A stretch of 64,000 bases of DNA from the NCBI RefSeq assembly GCF_024125445.1, contig NZ_JAMXWM010000014.1, positions 41,851 through 105,850 on the forward strand, given 5' to 3'. The stretch comes from Sporolactobacillus shoreicorticis (GTDB lineage: Bacteria; Bacillota; Bacilli; Bacillales; Sporolactobacillaceae). This document shows positions 19,373 through 27,788 of the stretch, one piece after another. The notes beneath the pieces are model-generated. The model saw nothing but the letters and a program-made list of their open reading frames with translations. It had not been told where the DNA came from and made no database searches. Made by a program: the position numbers and the translations under genes. The number at the start of each line of letters is the position of its first letter. Position 1 is the first letter of the stretch.

Positions 19373-19530
19373 TTCGACAAAAGCCTGTCGATACAGATAG
19401 AAAAAACACGAAATGAGTAATTTAGCCTGCTTTTAGGAAGAAAATGAAAGAAAAAAATAGATTGAAGTGAAAAAGAATAAAAAGGATACTCTTTCCTCTT
19501 GTCGAAAAGGATACATATAGAAATTCGACA
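19373..19530 (+). promoter_or_regulatory. Spo0A-box cluster in the spo0A control region
   Basis: Four matches to the 0A box (TGTCGAA or its complement TTCGACA) lie in this 185-bp spacer: TTCGACA at 19373-19379, TGTCGAT at 19386-19392, TGTCGAA at 19500-19506 and TTCGACA at 19524-19530. The last two face each other across 17 bp just before the ribosome binding site. Spo0A controls its own gene in Bacillus subtilis. A weak sigma-H-like pair (AAAGGATAC, then CGAAA) overlaps the third box. Confidence 0.75.
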
Positions 19531-19544
19531 AGGGGGATTTTGTT

Positions 19545-20360
19545 TTGCAAAAGATTAAAGTCTGCTTAACTGATGATAACCAAGAATTAATTATGCTGAT
19601 TACCGAATACTTGAAAACGCAAGATGATATTGAAGTTATTGGCACGGCGAGCAATGGTCAGGATTGTCTTGAAATGCTGGAAACCATTTCACCCGACGTC
19701 CTTTTATTGGATATTATCATGCCGCATCTTGACGGAATCGGAGTTTTAGAACGCATCCATTCAAATCCTAACCTTCCAAAACCAGGCATTATTATGCTGA
19801 CAGCTTTTGGTCAAGAAGATGTAACGAAGAAGGCTGTAGATTTGGGTGTGTCCTATTTTATCCTTAAACCATTCGATATGGAAAATTTAGCGAATCATAT
19901 TCGTCAAGTCGCTGGGAAAAAGACACTCAGTCCAGTTTTTTCGTCGCAAACGAACACAATTCAACGCCCTTCAGCATTCGATAAAAAACATGATCTTAAC
20001 GCAAGCATTACTGACATTATTCACGAAATCGGTGTACCGGCACATATCAAGGGCTATATGTATCTTCGTGAAGCTATTTCGATGGTTTACCATGATATCG
20101 AACTGCTGGGCTCGATTACGAAAGTGCTCTATCCGGATATTGCCAAAAAATATAAGACGACTCCTAGCCGGGTCGAACGTGCGATCCGCCATGCAATAGA
20201 AGTTGCTTGGAGCAGAGGAAATGTAGAATCAATTTCTAAACTGTTCGGCTACACGGTATCTATGTCTAAAGCAAAGCCGACAAATAGCGAATTCATTGCC
20301 ATGGTTGCCGACAAACTCAGAATTGAAAATCGTGCCGAAGAGTCGATGAAGATTCTGTGA
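19545..20360 (+). CDS. spo0A: Sporulation master regulator Spo0A, 3' end restored by prophage
   Basis: Response regulator at the end of the sporulation phosphorelay. The receiver domain has D10/D11, phospho-acceptor D56 in LLLDIIMP, and the conserved lysine in FILKPFD. The C-terminal DNA-binding domain keeps [18 protein letters not shown] and the [17 protein letters not shown] end. TTG start after AAGGGGGAT. From about codon 235 a second, 80% identical copy exists at 58606-58717. The prophage therefore recombined in the 3' end and supplied or preserved a full reading frame; the recognition helix lies upstream of the junction. 271 aa, normal length. Confidence 0.96.
   Translation: MQKIKVCLTDDNQELIMLITEYLKTQDDIEVIGTASNGQDCLEMLETISPDVLLLDIIMPHLDGIGVLERIHSNPNLPKPGIIMLTAFGQEDVTKKAVDLGVSYFILKPFDMENLANHIRQVAGKKTLSPVFSSQTNTIQRPSAFDKKHDLNASITDIIHEIGVPAHIKGYMYLREAISMVYHDIELLGSITKVLYPDIAKKYKTTPSRVERAIRHAIEVAWSRGNVESISKLFGYTVSMSKAKPTNSEFIAMVADKLRIENRAEESMKIL
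20249..20360 (+). repeat. Left attachment region (attL) inside spo0A
   Basis: 112 bp from CTACAC to the spo0A stop, repeated without indels at 58606-58717. I count 22 mismatches. Nearly all are synonymous: only one Val/Ile and one Lys/Arg change. The longest identical runs are GAAAATCGTGCCGA (20325-20338) and AGCGAATTCAT. Confidence 0.88.
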
Positions 20361-20470
20361 TACAAAAGGCATTTGAGACATGGGATTATATGGACACCAC
20401 AACGGGTTAGCCAATAAACAACCAATTTTTTCAATATTCAACCCCACAAATTTTTATTCTGGATGAATAT

Positions 20471-20523
20471 AAACACCTTCATTTATTGGATTGAGAAATT
20501 CAATAAAAAGGAGGTGTTTTTGT
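20471..20523 (+). terminator. Hairpin that ends spo0A transcripts and covers the integrase RBS
   Basis: AAACACCT (20471-20478) pairs with AGGTGTTT (20512-20519), and TTTATTG (20482-20488) with CAATAAA (20501-20507), followed by T5. The integrase ribosome binding site AAGGAGGTG (20508-20516) is in the 3' arm. The structure can act as the spo0A terminator at the new junction. On any read-through transcript it would hide the integrase ribosome binding site. Confidence 0.7.
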
Positions 20524-20526
20524 ATT

Positions 20527-21510
20527 TTGAAGGACTCCGATTTTTACATTGAAAATTTCATGCTGTATTGCACATCCAAAAATCTATCCAGAAAAACCAT
20601 GATGAGCTATGAACAGGCACTGAAATTATTTTTTAATTATATGGAAAATGAATTTCAAATTGATGAAGTGGCTAAAGTTGAAAAAATTCATATCCAGAAA
20701 TACATTCAGCATTTAAAGCAACGAGGAAAATATTCAGCAGTAAGTAATCCGGAAACAACGAAAATTAATCATCCAGATAAGCGAACGGATTACAAAAAAG
20801 AATTGTCGATGACAACGATTGCTAATTATGTGCGTGATCTTAAAGTGTTTTTTAATTATTTGTTCTCAGAAGAGGAGGTGTTGGTTAGAAATCCAGTCAA
20901 AAAAATACCCAGCATCAAACCTGAGCGAAAAGTTAAAAGACTAATATCTGACGATGACTTTATCAAAGTCATGAATCAATTTGATATAGTTACTTTTCAC
21001 GGATACCGTAATTACACTGTTTGTCTCCTGATTTTTGATACCGGGGTTCGCATTGGTGAGGCACTCAATATCAAAGTTGCTGATTTAGATTTTAACCATA
21101 AGTCGTTAGTGGTGACAAATCCAAAGAACAAAAAGCAAAGATATGTTTTCTTTTCAATGGCCATGATGAAGCATCTTAAACGGTGGATAAAATTTTGGGA
21201 TCGTTATGCAGATAGTGAATGGTTATTCCCGACAAAACGAGGAACAAAACTTGAAGAAAGAAATTTTGAATATGCATTACGCGCGGCAGGAAAGAAGGCA
21301 AACGTTCCCATTCATCCGCACCTGCTCAGAAACAATTTTGCTAAGCGCTATTTATTAAACGGCGGAGATTTAGCAACATTAAGCGTTATTTTAGGTCATT
21401 CTTCGGTTGATGTGACTAAAAAAGCATATTTAGATTTTAGCGATCAAGAGATCGGACAGATATATCAGCATTTTTCACCATTGAGTCATCTAACAAAAAA
21501 ATTGAAATAG
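20527..21510 (+). CDS. int: Phage tyrosine integrase
   Basis: Site-specific recombinase expected to integrate and excise the prophage at spo0A. An N-terminal SAM-like core-binding domain (about residues 3-110) is followed by the catalytic domain with Arg in FDTGVRIGEAL, HxxR in HPHLLRNNF, LGHSSVDVTKKAY with the nucleophile Tyr. The frame is open from 20491, but AAGGAGGTG points to the TTG at 20527 (328 aa). No excisionase is recognised nearby. Confidence 0.93.
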   Translation: MKDSDFYIENFMLYCTSKNLSRKTMMSYEQALKLFFNYMENEFQIDEVAKVEKIHIQKYIQHLKQRGKYSAVSNPETTKINHPDKRTDYKKELSMTTIANYVRDLKVFFNYLFSEEEVLVRNPVKKIPSIKPERKVKRLISDDDFIKVMNQFDIVTFHGYRNYTVCLLIFDTGVRIGEALNIKVADLDFNHKSLVVTNPKNKKQRYVFFSMAMMKHLKRWIKFWDRYADSEWLFPTKRGTKLEERNFEYALRAAGKKANVPIHPHLLRNNFAKRYLLNGGDLATLSVILGHSSVDVTKKAYLDFSDQEIGQIYQHFSPLSHLTKKLK

Positions 21511-21523
21511 GGGAGTCCTTAAA

Positions 21524-22069
21524 ATGACAACATCAAACACAGCAATCAATCCATCCACTAACTCTAATTCACTCAATGTTTTCGCTAATCTTAATCAACC
21601 CATCCGCTTTAGCGCCCAAGCGGCCAACAAGTTTGAAGCGATGGCAGATCTGCAAGATCCAGCAAATATTATCGACTTATCAATCACGAATTGTCTCACT
21701 GGCAACAAATTAAATGTCACTTTACTTGATGATCCTGATATTTCTTTCATGGGTGTTATGGACGCTGAGACAAGTGAAGAGTTGATTTCATTCGATAGTG
21801 ATGGGAATATGAATGATCCTGATTTTGAAGAGGATGTGAAAGCAGGGTTGTTAGTTCCAATGGAGAGGATGAGTCAGCAGAAAGATGAACCAGTTAATCT
21901 TCCTGAATCCATTTTAGATGCGCTCAAGGCTGAACAAGAGAGACTTTTCCAGGCAGCAAATGATACAGATGCTTATTTCTACGCGACTAAATTAAGCGGC
22001 TTTGAGAAGGCTCTTGAATTGATCGGCATTTCAATTCCTTACTCAGCAGAGGAGGGTGAATCAAAATGA
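21524..22069 (+). CDS. Phage protein of unknown function
   Basis: 181 aa, not recognised. Ser/Thr/Asn-rich first 25 residues, then an acidic middle (DDPDISFMGVMDAETSEE) and a helical C-terminal part. No membrane segment. Strong start context (GGGGAGTCCTTAAAATG). It overlaps the next gene by four bases (ATGA), so the two are probably coupled. Confidence 0.75.
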   Translation: MTTSNTAINPSTNSNSLNVFANLNQPIRFSAQAANKFEAMADLQDPANIIDLSITNCLTGNKLNVTLLDDPDISFMGVMDAETSEELISFDSDGNMNDPDFEEDVKAGLLVPMERMSQQKDEPVNLPESILDALKAEQERLFQAANDTDAYFYATKLSGFEKALELIGISIPYSAEEGESK

Positions 22070-22389
22070 GCGCATCACCTATTTTATCCAACAATGAGCG
22101 CCTTGTCGTCAACAGTGAAGTACAGAAAAATGGGAAGTCTACTGGTGTTGCATATGCCTTCTGGTTCTTTCTTAGCGCGGTCGGTGGACATCGCTTCTAC
22201 TTGGGTCATAAGGGATCGGCTATTGCTCAATTAATTCTAACGCTAACTCTTGTTGGTGCAATTGTTAGTGGAATTTGGGCAATCATAGATGCGTTTCTCA
22301 TTCCTGGCATGATTCGTGATTTTAATCAGAAGGTTGAAAACGAAGCTACTCAACAAGTCGTAAGCAATCGAAGTGATAACAATGATTGA
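22066..22389 (+). CDS. TM2 domain membrane protein
   Basis: 107 aa with a TM2 domain: KSTGVAYAFWFFLSAVGGHRFYLGH, a turn, then a second hydrophobic helix and the DAFLIPGMI end. Such proteins are common in phages and bacteria, but their job is unknown. Short polar tails on both sides. Overlaps both neighbours, indicating one transcript. Confidence 0.88.
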   Translation: MSASPILSNNERLVVNSEVQKNGKSTGVAYAFWFFLSAVGGHRFYLGHKGSAIAQLILTLTLVGAIVSGIWAIIDAFLIPGMIRDFNQKVENEATQQVVSNRSDNND

Positions 22390-22675
22390 GTTAATGGATC
22401 TCCATCAATCCATGCAGAACACAATCTCGCAAATTGATGCGTTCATTGAAAATTGGACTTTTGGCACTCTTATTGTTGAGGATAACCATGCATTTCTTGC
22501 TTTGGAGATTGGTGAAGTCATCTTACTGGATCATGAACAATTTGAGATTGAAATTCGCAATGGTGATGAATTTATGCCGGTCACGCTTGATCAAGTATTG
22601 ACTTCTAAAACAGTTGAAGGTTGGCCGCTGTATGCCGGATTAGATGCAAGGATACGACAAAGGGGAGCAGCTTAA
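22382..22675 (+). CDS. Small phage protein of unknown function
   Basis: About 97 aa, not recognised. Acidic, with an N-terminal helix and a beta-rich middle (FGTLIVEDNHAFLALEIGEV). It starts at ATG 22382 inside the end of the TM2 gene; GAAGTGA supplies the ribosome binding site. A clear terminator follows. Confidence 0.65.
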   Translation: MIELMDLHQSMQNTISQIDAFIENWTFGTLIVEDNHAFLALEIGEVILLDHEQFEIEIRNGDEFMPVTLDQVLTSKTVEGWPLYAGLDARIRQRGAA

Positions 22676-22697
22676 TCGGTGATTGATAAAACAAAAT

Positions 22698-22731
22698 GAA
22701 AGCACCTGTTTGCAGACAGATGCTTTCTTGT
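22698..22731 (+). terminator. Intrinsic terminator of the integrase-side gene cluster
   Basis: GAAAGCA (22698-22704) pairs with TGCTTTC (22721-22727); inside it CTGT pairs with ACAG around TTGC. It ends the int-TM2 cluster. Confidence 0.7.
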
Positions 22732-22845
22732 ACTTGAATATACGATTTATCAACTAAATCAATTATACATTGTTCGGTTTTTAAATTCAAGCCGCAATGC
22801 GTGTATTTAAGTGCGCCAATTTTAGATAAAATGGAGCGTACAACA

Positions 22846-23769
22846 ATGAAAACACGAACAACCAAGAGAAAAATTGTTGAGCATTCACAATTTAAGCAGA
22901 TGTTAAGCTATCGCATTTGCTATAAAGATAAATCAGAGCAACAACAGATTAAGAATCAACTCAAAGATGAAGTTGTGACCGCATATGGTGATAAGTGGAT
23001 AAGATTAGCAGAAGGAACGAGATCAGCAATAGATGAAATGGTTTTCATGGCAACAGAGCGAGGATTTAGTTTCATGTCTAAAGATTATTTAACAAGACAT
23101 GGAATCAGTAAGAGAACTTTAGATAGAGTATTTAATTTCTTATCTGATAAAAGATTAATCCATATTGTGTACCGGAGAAAAGGCTGCCTAAACCTAACAG
23201 GAAAGCCTATATTCCTATTCAAAAATCATCCATATTTCAAATATTGGATTGATTTTTTGTCGCTTGATGTCGCTAATGATGACGTTGCCAATGTCGCTGC
23301 TGAGAACTCTCAGGATACTACTCTATCAAGTGATTTGGAAGATATTCACGTTTCTACCAATCTATTACCTGGAGATCACAAAGAACTTGAAAAAGATCGT
23401 AGCAAGGATGATCCAATCATTGATACCGCGAAGATGATTCCTGAATATATCCCCAAAGCTTTTAGCAAGCTGTATCAAGCTTATTTTGGTGTAGAGGTGG
23501 AATCAATCAATGAACTGTGGATAATCGCTCATAGGCAATTTTGGAAGGTAAACATTGAAGAATACCATTATACTGATGCGGCTTGTGACAGTTTATCTCA
23601 ACTTGTTGGACAGATGAAAATTGGACGAAAAATAAAGAATAAGCTGGCGTATTGGACAACCATCTGCAAAGCGACAGCAAAAAGGATATTTGATCAAGAG
23701 TTAGAGAATATGGGCTTTTGGGATCATGCACCTGAAGGGGAATTATCATTCTCAATGCCCCACAACTGA
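22846..23769 (+). CDS. Winged-helix-type DNA-binding protein of unknown role
   Basis: 307 aa. The first 140 residues look like a helix-turn-helix/winged-helix unit (FMSKDYLTRHGISKRTLDRV, then a beta-wing IHIVYRRKGCLNLTG), basic throughout. A linker of Asp/Asn repeats (about 150-200) leads to a C-terminal helical domain with two tryptophans. The layout resembles phage or plasmid replication or regulatory proteins, but I cannot name a family. ATG at 22846 is chosen over an in-frame upstream start that has no ribosome binding site. Confidence 0.65.
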   Translation: MKTRTTKRKIVEHSQFKQMLSYRICYKDKSEQQQIKNQLKDEVVTAYGDKWIRLAEGTRSAIDEMVFMATERGFSFMSKDYLTRHGISKRTLDRVFNFLSDKRLIHIVYRRKGCLNLTGKPIFLFKNHPYFKYWIDFLSLDVANDDVANVAAENSQDTTLSSDLEDIHVSTNLLPGDHKELEKDRSKDDPIIDTAKMIPEYIPKAFSKLYQAYFGVEVESINELWIIAHRQFWKVNIEEYHYTDAACDSLSQLVGQMKIGRKIKNKLAYWTTICKATAKRIFDQELENMGFWDHAPEGELSFSMPHN

Positions 23770-23907
23770 AATTCTCTTGCCTATTCCTTACCCGTGAACC
23801 ATCCTAATCCATTTCAGGTGTAATCCTATCACAAATGAATAGGATCGCTCAGAGACGCTATTAGACAAGTTTAAAACGAAATGTACATTTTTGCACTTAA
23901 TAGGTTA

Positions 23908-24081
23908 TTATGATTTTTTGAAATAACTCAGGGCGACACCCCAGGCAGCACCAAGGATAATACCCAATGTCAGATTGTTAAATACAGTCCCAATTCCAGA
24001 CCCTATGCATATGCCGATGGCTATATACAAACCTTGATTCTTTTTATTTGTTTTCTTGTTTGCATTATCGTTTTGAGACAT
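23908..24081 (-). CDS. Small glycine-zipper membrane protein
   Basis: 57 aa. A polar, lysine/asparagine-rich N-terminus is followed by two glycine-spaced hydrophobic helices (YIAIGICIGSGIGTVF and LGIILGAAWGVALSYF). GAAAGGATT lies six bases before the ATG on the minus strand. The pattern fits small glycine-zipper proteins that are common in Firmicutes; function unknown. It may alter the cell surface of the lysogen. Confidence 0.72.
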   Translation of the reverse strand: MSQNDNANKKTNKKNQGLYIAIGICIGSGIGTVFNNLTLGIILGAAWGVALSYFKKS

Positions 24082-24115
24082 AGAATAATCCTTTCAATTC
24101 AGTTAAGGAAGCTTA

Positions 24116-24235
24116 ATGTCAGTTTATCTTAAGTTGATTGAAATTTCTACATGGGATGATTTCGTTGCCGTTCTCAGCGACAACAGATTATTTAATGGGG
24201 ATGAATTTCATGTCCCTTTGACGGATCTGTTCTAA
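24116..24235 (+). CDS. Possible 39-residue protein
   Basis: ATG start after AAGGAAG; begins MSVYLKLIEISTWDDF and ends in VPLTDLF. Acidic, with no membrane segment. Supported only by the ribosome binding site and amphipathic composition. It lies divergently next to the glycine-zipper gene and is followed by an AAACATTC/GAATGTTT hairpin. Confidence 0.35.
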   Translation: MSVYLKLIEISTWDDFVAVLSDNRLFNGDEFHVPLTDLF

Positions 24236-24570
24236 ACATTCAAAACGAATGTTTTAAATTTTATTTTCACAGCGCAACTTTGCGCCTTTAAACAGGGGGT
24301 GCCTCAAATTTGAGGCAGGGGTGTTTTGCCCCTCTACTACCCAAACTCTCTAAAAACAAATTACTTGTTTTTAGACTTTTTTCCTTCAAAGAGAAAAATC
24401 AATGATTCACTTCCAAGGAAAACATAAAAGGGTCTGTATGTACTGCATACCCAGTTACCCACACTTCGAGGGGTATTGGTAGTACCGACACCCTTAGTTA
24501 TAAGGGAGGAGCAAATTTGATCCCCCTTCACATATGATGCACTCTAATCAAATAGAAAAAAATGTGAGAA
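24236..24570. other. Gene-free stretch rich in inverted repeats
   Basis: Four inverted repeats are packed here: AAACATTC/GAATGTTT near 24232-24252, the perfect palindrome GCCTCAAATTTGAGGC (24301-24316), GGGG/CCCC around TGTTTTG (24318-24332), and the 10-bp stem CTAAAAACAA/TTGTTTTTAG (24350-24374) with T-runs. Further on, GTATG/CATAC sits near 24437. No open frame is supported. It could encode a small structured RNA or hold operators plus a bidirectional terminator. Confidence 0.5.
24350..24384 (+). terminator. Strong intrinsic terminator
   Basis: A perfect 10-bp stem CTAAAAACAA (24350-24359) / TTGTTTTTAG (24365-24374), a 5-nt loop and a T-rich tail ACTTTTTTCC. The A-rich left arm lets it work in both directions, so it can also stop minus-strand transcripts from the gene at 24571-25362. 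Confidence 0.7.
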
Positions 24571-25362
24571 CTATTTGTTGCCAAGCAATGTAGCTAATTC
24601 TTGTGTATAAGTATTTGCTGTGCCAATAGCCGTAATTGAATTATTCATCTTATCACTTATTGAAGTTGAGTTTAGAAAAATATCTGAAAATGAAATGTTC
24701 CGATTTAATTTAGCAATAATTTCTGCATATATTTCTTTGTAATTTTGAAGTGCAATGCGAAATTGACTAATGATACGGTTGATTTTTATTTGTTCATTTC
24801 TTGATGCATTAGTTTCACGTGCAATTATATCAAGGCTATTAACAGCATTTTTGTTTGTTGATACAATACTATACCAATTATTCAATTGAGTTATGGCTTC
24901 TTTTTCATCCATATTATTAGAATATCTAATCATATTATTCAAATTGTTTGATATTTTTAACAAATCTTTAACTTTGGCAACGGATCTTTGAAGAAATTCA
25001 ATTGACTCATCCTGTTTTGGAGATTGAACATTTTTTTCAGAAGATGAGACGCTTGAATTTGATACAGATGATGTTGGTTCCTTTGTCACTGGATGGTTTC
25101 TTTTTTCCTTTTTCTTTTTGCTTCCAGTATCTTTGGACTCAGAAACGACATTATGTGAATTATTTTCTTTAGATTCCGAAGAATTATCTTTTTTCTTCGC
25201 AGGTGATTTCTCAACAGCTAAATTTATTGATTGATTTTTGGTAGTTTGATTACTATGTATTTTTTGATAGATCATATATGATCCCATAATAAGAATGATT
25301 AGACTTAAAAATGAAATCGTGATTATTGCCATGTGTTTCTTGATAAAGTGAAATATTCTCAT
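24571..25362 (-). CDS. Membrane-anchored Lys/Ser-rich protein
   Basis: 263 aa, not recognised. One N-terminal transmembrane helix (about residues 11-31), a long disordered linker rich in Lys, Ser and Asn (35-115), then a helical C-terminal domain from about residue 120 (FLQRSVAKVKDLLKISNNL onward) that would face outside. Transcribed against the early genes, like lysogenic-conversion genes. A surface or superinfection-exclusion role is possible, but only inferred from topology and orientation. Confidence 0.8.
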   Translation of the reverse strand: MRIFHFIKKHMAIITISFLSLIILIMGSYMIYQKIHSNQTTKNQSINLAVEKSPAKKKDNSSESKENNSHNVVSESKDTGSKKKKEKRNHPVTKEPTSSVSNSSVSSSEKNVQSPKQDESIEFLQRSVAKVKDLLKISNNLNNMIRYSNNMDEKEAITQLNNWYSIVSTNKNAVNSLDIIARETNASRNEQIKINRIISQFRIALQNYKEIYAEIIAKLNRNISFSDIFLNSTSISDKMNNSITAIGTANTYTQELATLLGNK

Positions 25363-25717
25363 ATGCTATCACTTTTTTCAAATGTGAAATTGACTATTAT
25401 TATATTACCAAAATATTCTATTATGTAGATTATACTACGCGGGTTCCATTAAAAAAGTAACCCTAAATAAATAAGAGAATTCAGAAAATAATTTGTGGAA
25501 ATTCTGCATTAGAAAACAATAGGAAATTAAAACGAAATAACCACTTTGATGATCTAATGTATAAATAGTCATGAATAGGGTTTTGCTAGATTGTATGTAT
25601 CGTTAAGCAATCAAAATCATTTAATATAATGCTGCTTGTCCTAAAAATTTGACCTTATTTGACCAATGGGAAAAATATGGCTATAATAAAATTATCAAGA
25701 GAGGAGGTGACATACAA

Positions 25718-25927
25718 ATGACATATGAAGAAGCGGAACTGAAAAATCAGAAGTGTTTATTATATGAATTTCTCAGCCGAAACAACTTAGAAGATACATA
25801 CATAAGTTTCCTTGAAGAACTTGTCCAGGACAAGAAAAATGGTGACACAACGATTAATTACATGTTTGGTGATGTTGAAGATACACTTGAAGAAACCAAA
25901 GAAATCATGAGAGGGGACTATGTTTGA
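25718..25927 (+). CDS. Small acidic phage protein
   Basis: 69 aa, not recognised, predicted helical and acidic (YEFLSRNNLEDTYISFLEEL). The frame opens at 25649, but GAGGAGGTGA (25701-25710) sits seven bases before the ATG at 25718. First of three overlapping early genes. Confidence 0.65.
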   Translation: MTYEEAELKNQKCLLYEFLSRNNLEDTYISFLEELVQDKKNGDTTINYMFGDVEDTLEETKEIMRGDYV

Positions 25928-26196
25928 TGGAGAATGAATTAATCAAAGACATTCAAAATAAACTAGCGAGCATTGAAAATTTTGGATTTGTCATGATTAA
26001 TGACAGAAAAAAGACTTATAAGCGATTCATAATCGATGACAAAGGCAAACATGGAGAGATCATTAATAGAGAACAATATCTTGAAGACTGCATTGAATCA
26101 TTGATAGGTGATCTAGAATGTTTATCATATGATATTTACGAAAATACCCAAATTGACTGCGATGAAAAATTTGAGAATGGAGTGATTGGTTATTGA
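25927..26196 (+). CDS. Small acidic phage protein
   Basis: 89 aa, not recognised. N-terminal helix, a basic middle (MINDRKKTYKRFIIDDKGK), acidic C-terminus. The ATG at 25927 overlaps the previous TGA; the stop overlaps the TTG of the next gene. Coupled translation is likely. Confidence 0.62.
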   Translation: MENELIKDIQNKLASIENFGFVMINDRKKTYKRFIIDDKGKHGEIINREQYLEDCIESLIGDLECLSYDIYENTQIDCDEKFENGVIGY

Positions 26197-26810
26197 CATA
26201 TACCTATGAACAACTCAACAATGCACAAATAAGATTGGCACATGAAAGTAATAAATTATTAGCTACGGATAATGTCACAGATGTATACGCTAGAGACTAT
26301 CTTATTAAAATGATCACTCTTGATGTTAAATTGCACGGAACTAAAGAAAGTCGAAAATTAAGAAAACAATCGAGTCCAAAATCAAGATTTGATGATACAC
26401 AGTCAACTCTTTCTATTATGTCTACATTATCTCCAAATGAAATAATGAGATTATTTCCCATTGCCAAGCATTATGATGGCGACAAATGGGGAGAAATTGA
26501 CTATTTCTCTACTATTAAACATGTGAAAGAGTATCCTCTAAACAAGCCTGTGGGATATGAACAGATTTCTGAATTTCTAATGGGGTATGATAATCCTGAT
26601 ATTCGCCGTTTAATGGTTGATATGATGATGGCAACTTCTGACATGATGAAACAAGAAACTGGCGAGAGTTTAGCTGAGAAAATGGGCATTCCCACTGTGA
26701 CCATGCAAGAAGGAACAAACGGACAGAAATATATGATTGATGAGAATGGGCGAAGTAAGCCGGTGATTGAGAAAAAGAAACGTCCAAAATATCTGAGGGT
26801 GGTAAAGTGA
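26193..26810 (+). CDS. Phage protein of unknown function
   Basis: 205 aa, TTG start. Helical; a basic linker around residues 50-65; a central part with NEIMRLFPIAKHYDGDKWGEID; a methionine-rich helix (LMVDMMMATSDMMK); basic end KKKRPKYLRVVK. No known motif recognised. A shared YDxxKWGExDYFST-like patch may be a useful search handle. Confidence 0.65.
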   Translation: MTYTYEQLNNAQIRLAHESNKLLATDNVTDVYARDYLIKMITLDVKLHGTKESRKLRKQSSPKSRFDDTQSTLSIMSTLSPNEIMRLFPIAKHYDGDKWGEIDYFSTIKHVKEYPLNKPVGYEQISEFLMGYDNPDIRRLMVDMMMATSDMMKQETGESLAEKMGIPTVTMQEGTNGQKYMIDENGRSKPVIEKKKRPKYLRVVK

Positions 26811-26816
26811 TGGAGG

Positions 26817-27671
26817 ATGAATAATTTGAAAATAATAAATACATTAAGTGAGCAAACAATTTATAAATCGTTATGTAGTATCTTCAACATAGATGAATCT
26901 GTAATGAAAAAATACATCCTTGATAATAAATTTAGAATAATGAATCAATATAGTGAGAATGCAAAATGTATAAATCTTAAAGATTTTTTAAATACGGTAG
27001 AATCTAAAAAAGAACCATCTGATTTATTTGATTATGTTACATTGTCTCATCTTACCACCAGGATTTCCAACCCGAAAAATTCGCCACTCTATAATTTAGA
27101 TACATCTTTACTGAAAAATACGGATATAAGTAATTTCTTTAAGAAATGTGGTATTTTATTCAGATCAGAAAATGGCAAAATTAAAGTTATTAATGACGGT
27201 AAGAAGGTTGACTGGAATGAGTATGAGCAAAGTGGCACAGTTCAAATGATAAAACATAGACTTGAGTACCTTAATAAATATATGGATAGATGCATAAATG
27301 GTTATTTATTTAATGAAAAAATATATCATATAAGGGATATAAATCATTTGAACAGCTGTCCAGAAATTATTCAAAATATTTTATGTGCATTAAACAAAAA
27401 TAAATATATCTATGATTGGTATAAAAATGCGAAACCATATATTCTTACATTTCGAGCCAATATATCTGATATTATTTTTGACGGAACGGGATTAAACTAT
27501 TTAACGAAGAAGCAAAAAACATATAGAATACTTAGATGTGTGTTGTTTTATTTGAGCAAGAAATATCTTAACAGATGGTCAAATGATGATAATCCAATGG
27601 TAAGATTAAAAGATAAGTTAAATGTTCGGTGTGAAGATATGGTGAATATCCAAATAATAGAAAAAGATTAA
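26817..27671 (+). CDS. Very AT-rich gene of unknown function
   Basis: 284 aa, soluble, rich in Asn, Lys and Ile, with codons even more AT-rich than the surrounding phage genes. Not recognised. A C-terminal cluster of aromatic and basic residues (YLTKKQKTYRILRCVLFYLSKK) could bind nucleic acid, but this is a guess. Its composition and lack of overlap with the gene before it suggest a recently acquired cargo gene. Confidence 0.6.
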   Translation: MNNLKIINTLSEQTIYKSLCSIFNIDESVMKKYILDNKFRIMNQYSENAKCINLKDFLNTVESKKEPSDLFDYVTLSHLTTRISNPKNSPLYNLDTSLLKNTDISNFFKKCGILFRSENGKIKVINDGKKVDWNEYEQSGTVQMIKHRLEYLNKYMDRCINGYLFNEKIYHIRDINHLNSCPEIIQNILCALNKNKYIYDWYKNAKPYILTFRANISDIIFDGTGLNYLTKKQKTYRILRCVLFYLSKKYLNRWSNDDNPMVRLKDKLNVRCEDMVNIQIIEKD

Positions 27672-27788
27672 ACATAGGACATAGGCAATAGATCAAACTC
27701 CATCAATGAACATACTTTTTATATATGTAATCAAGAAAATATCAAATTAGGGAAATAACAAAATTAACAATTGGTTGGGAGTGAAATT

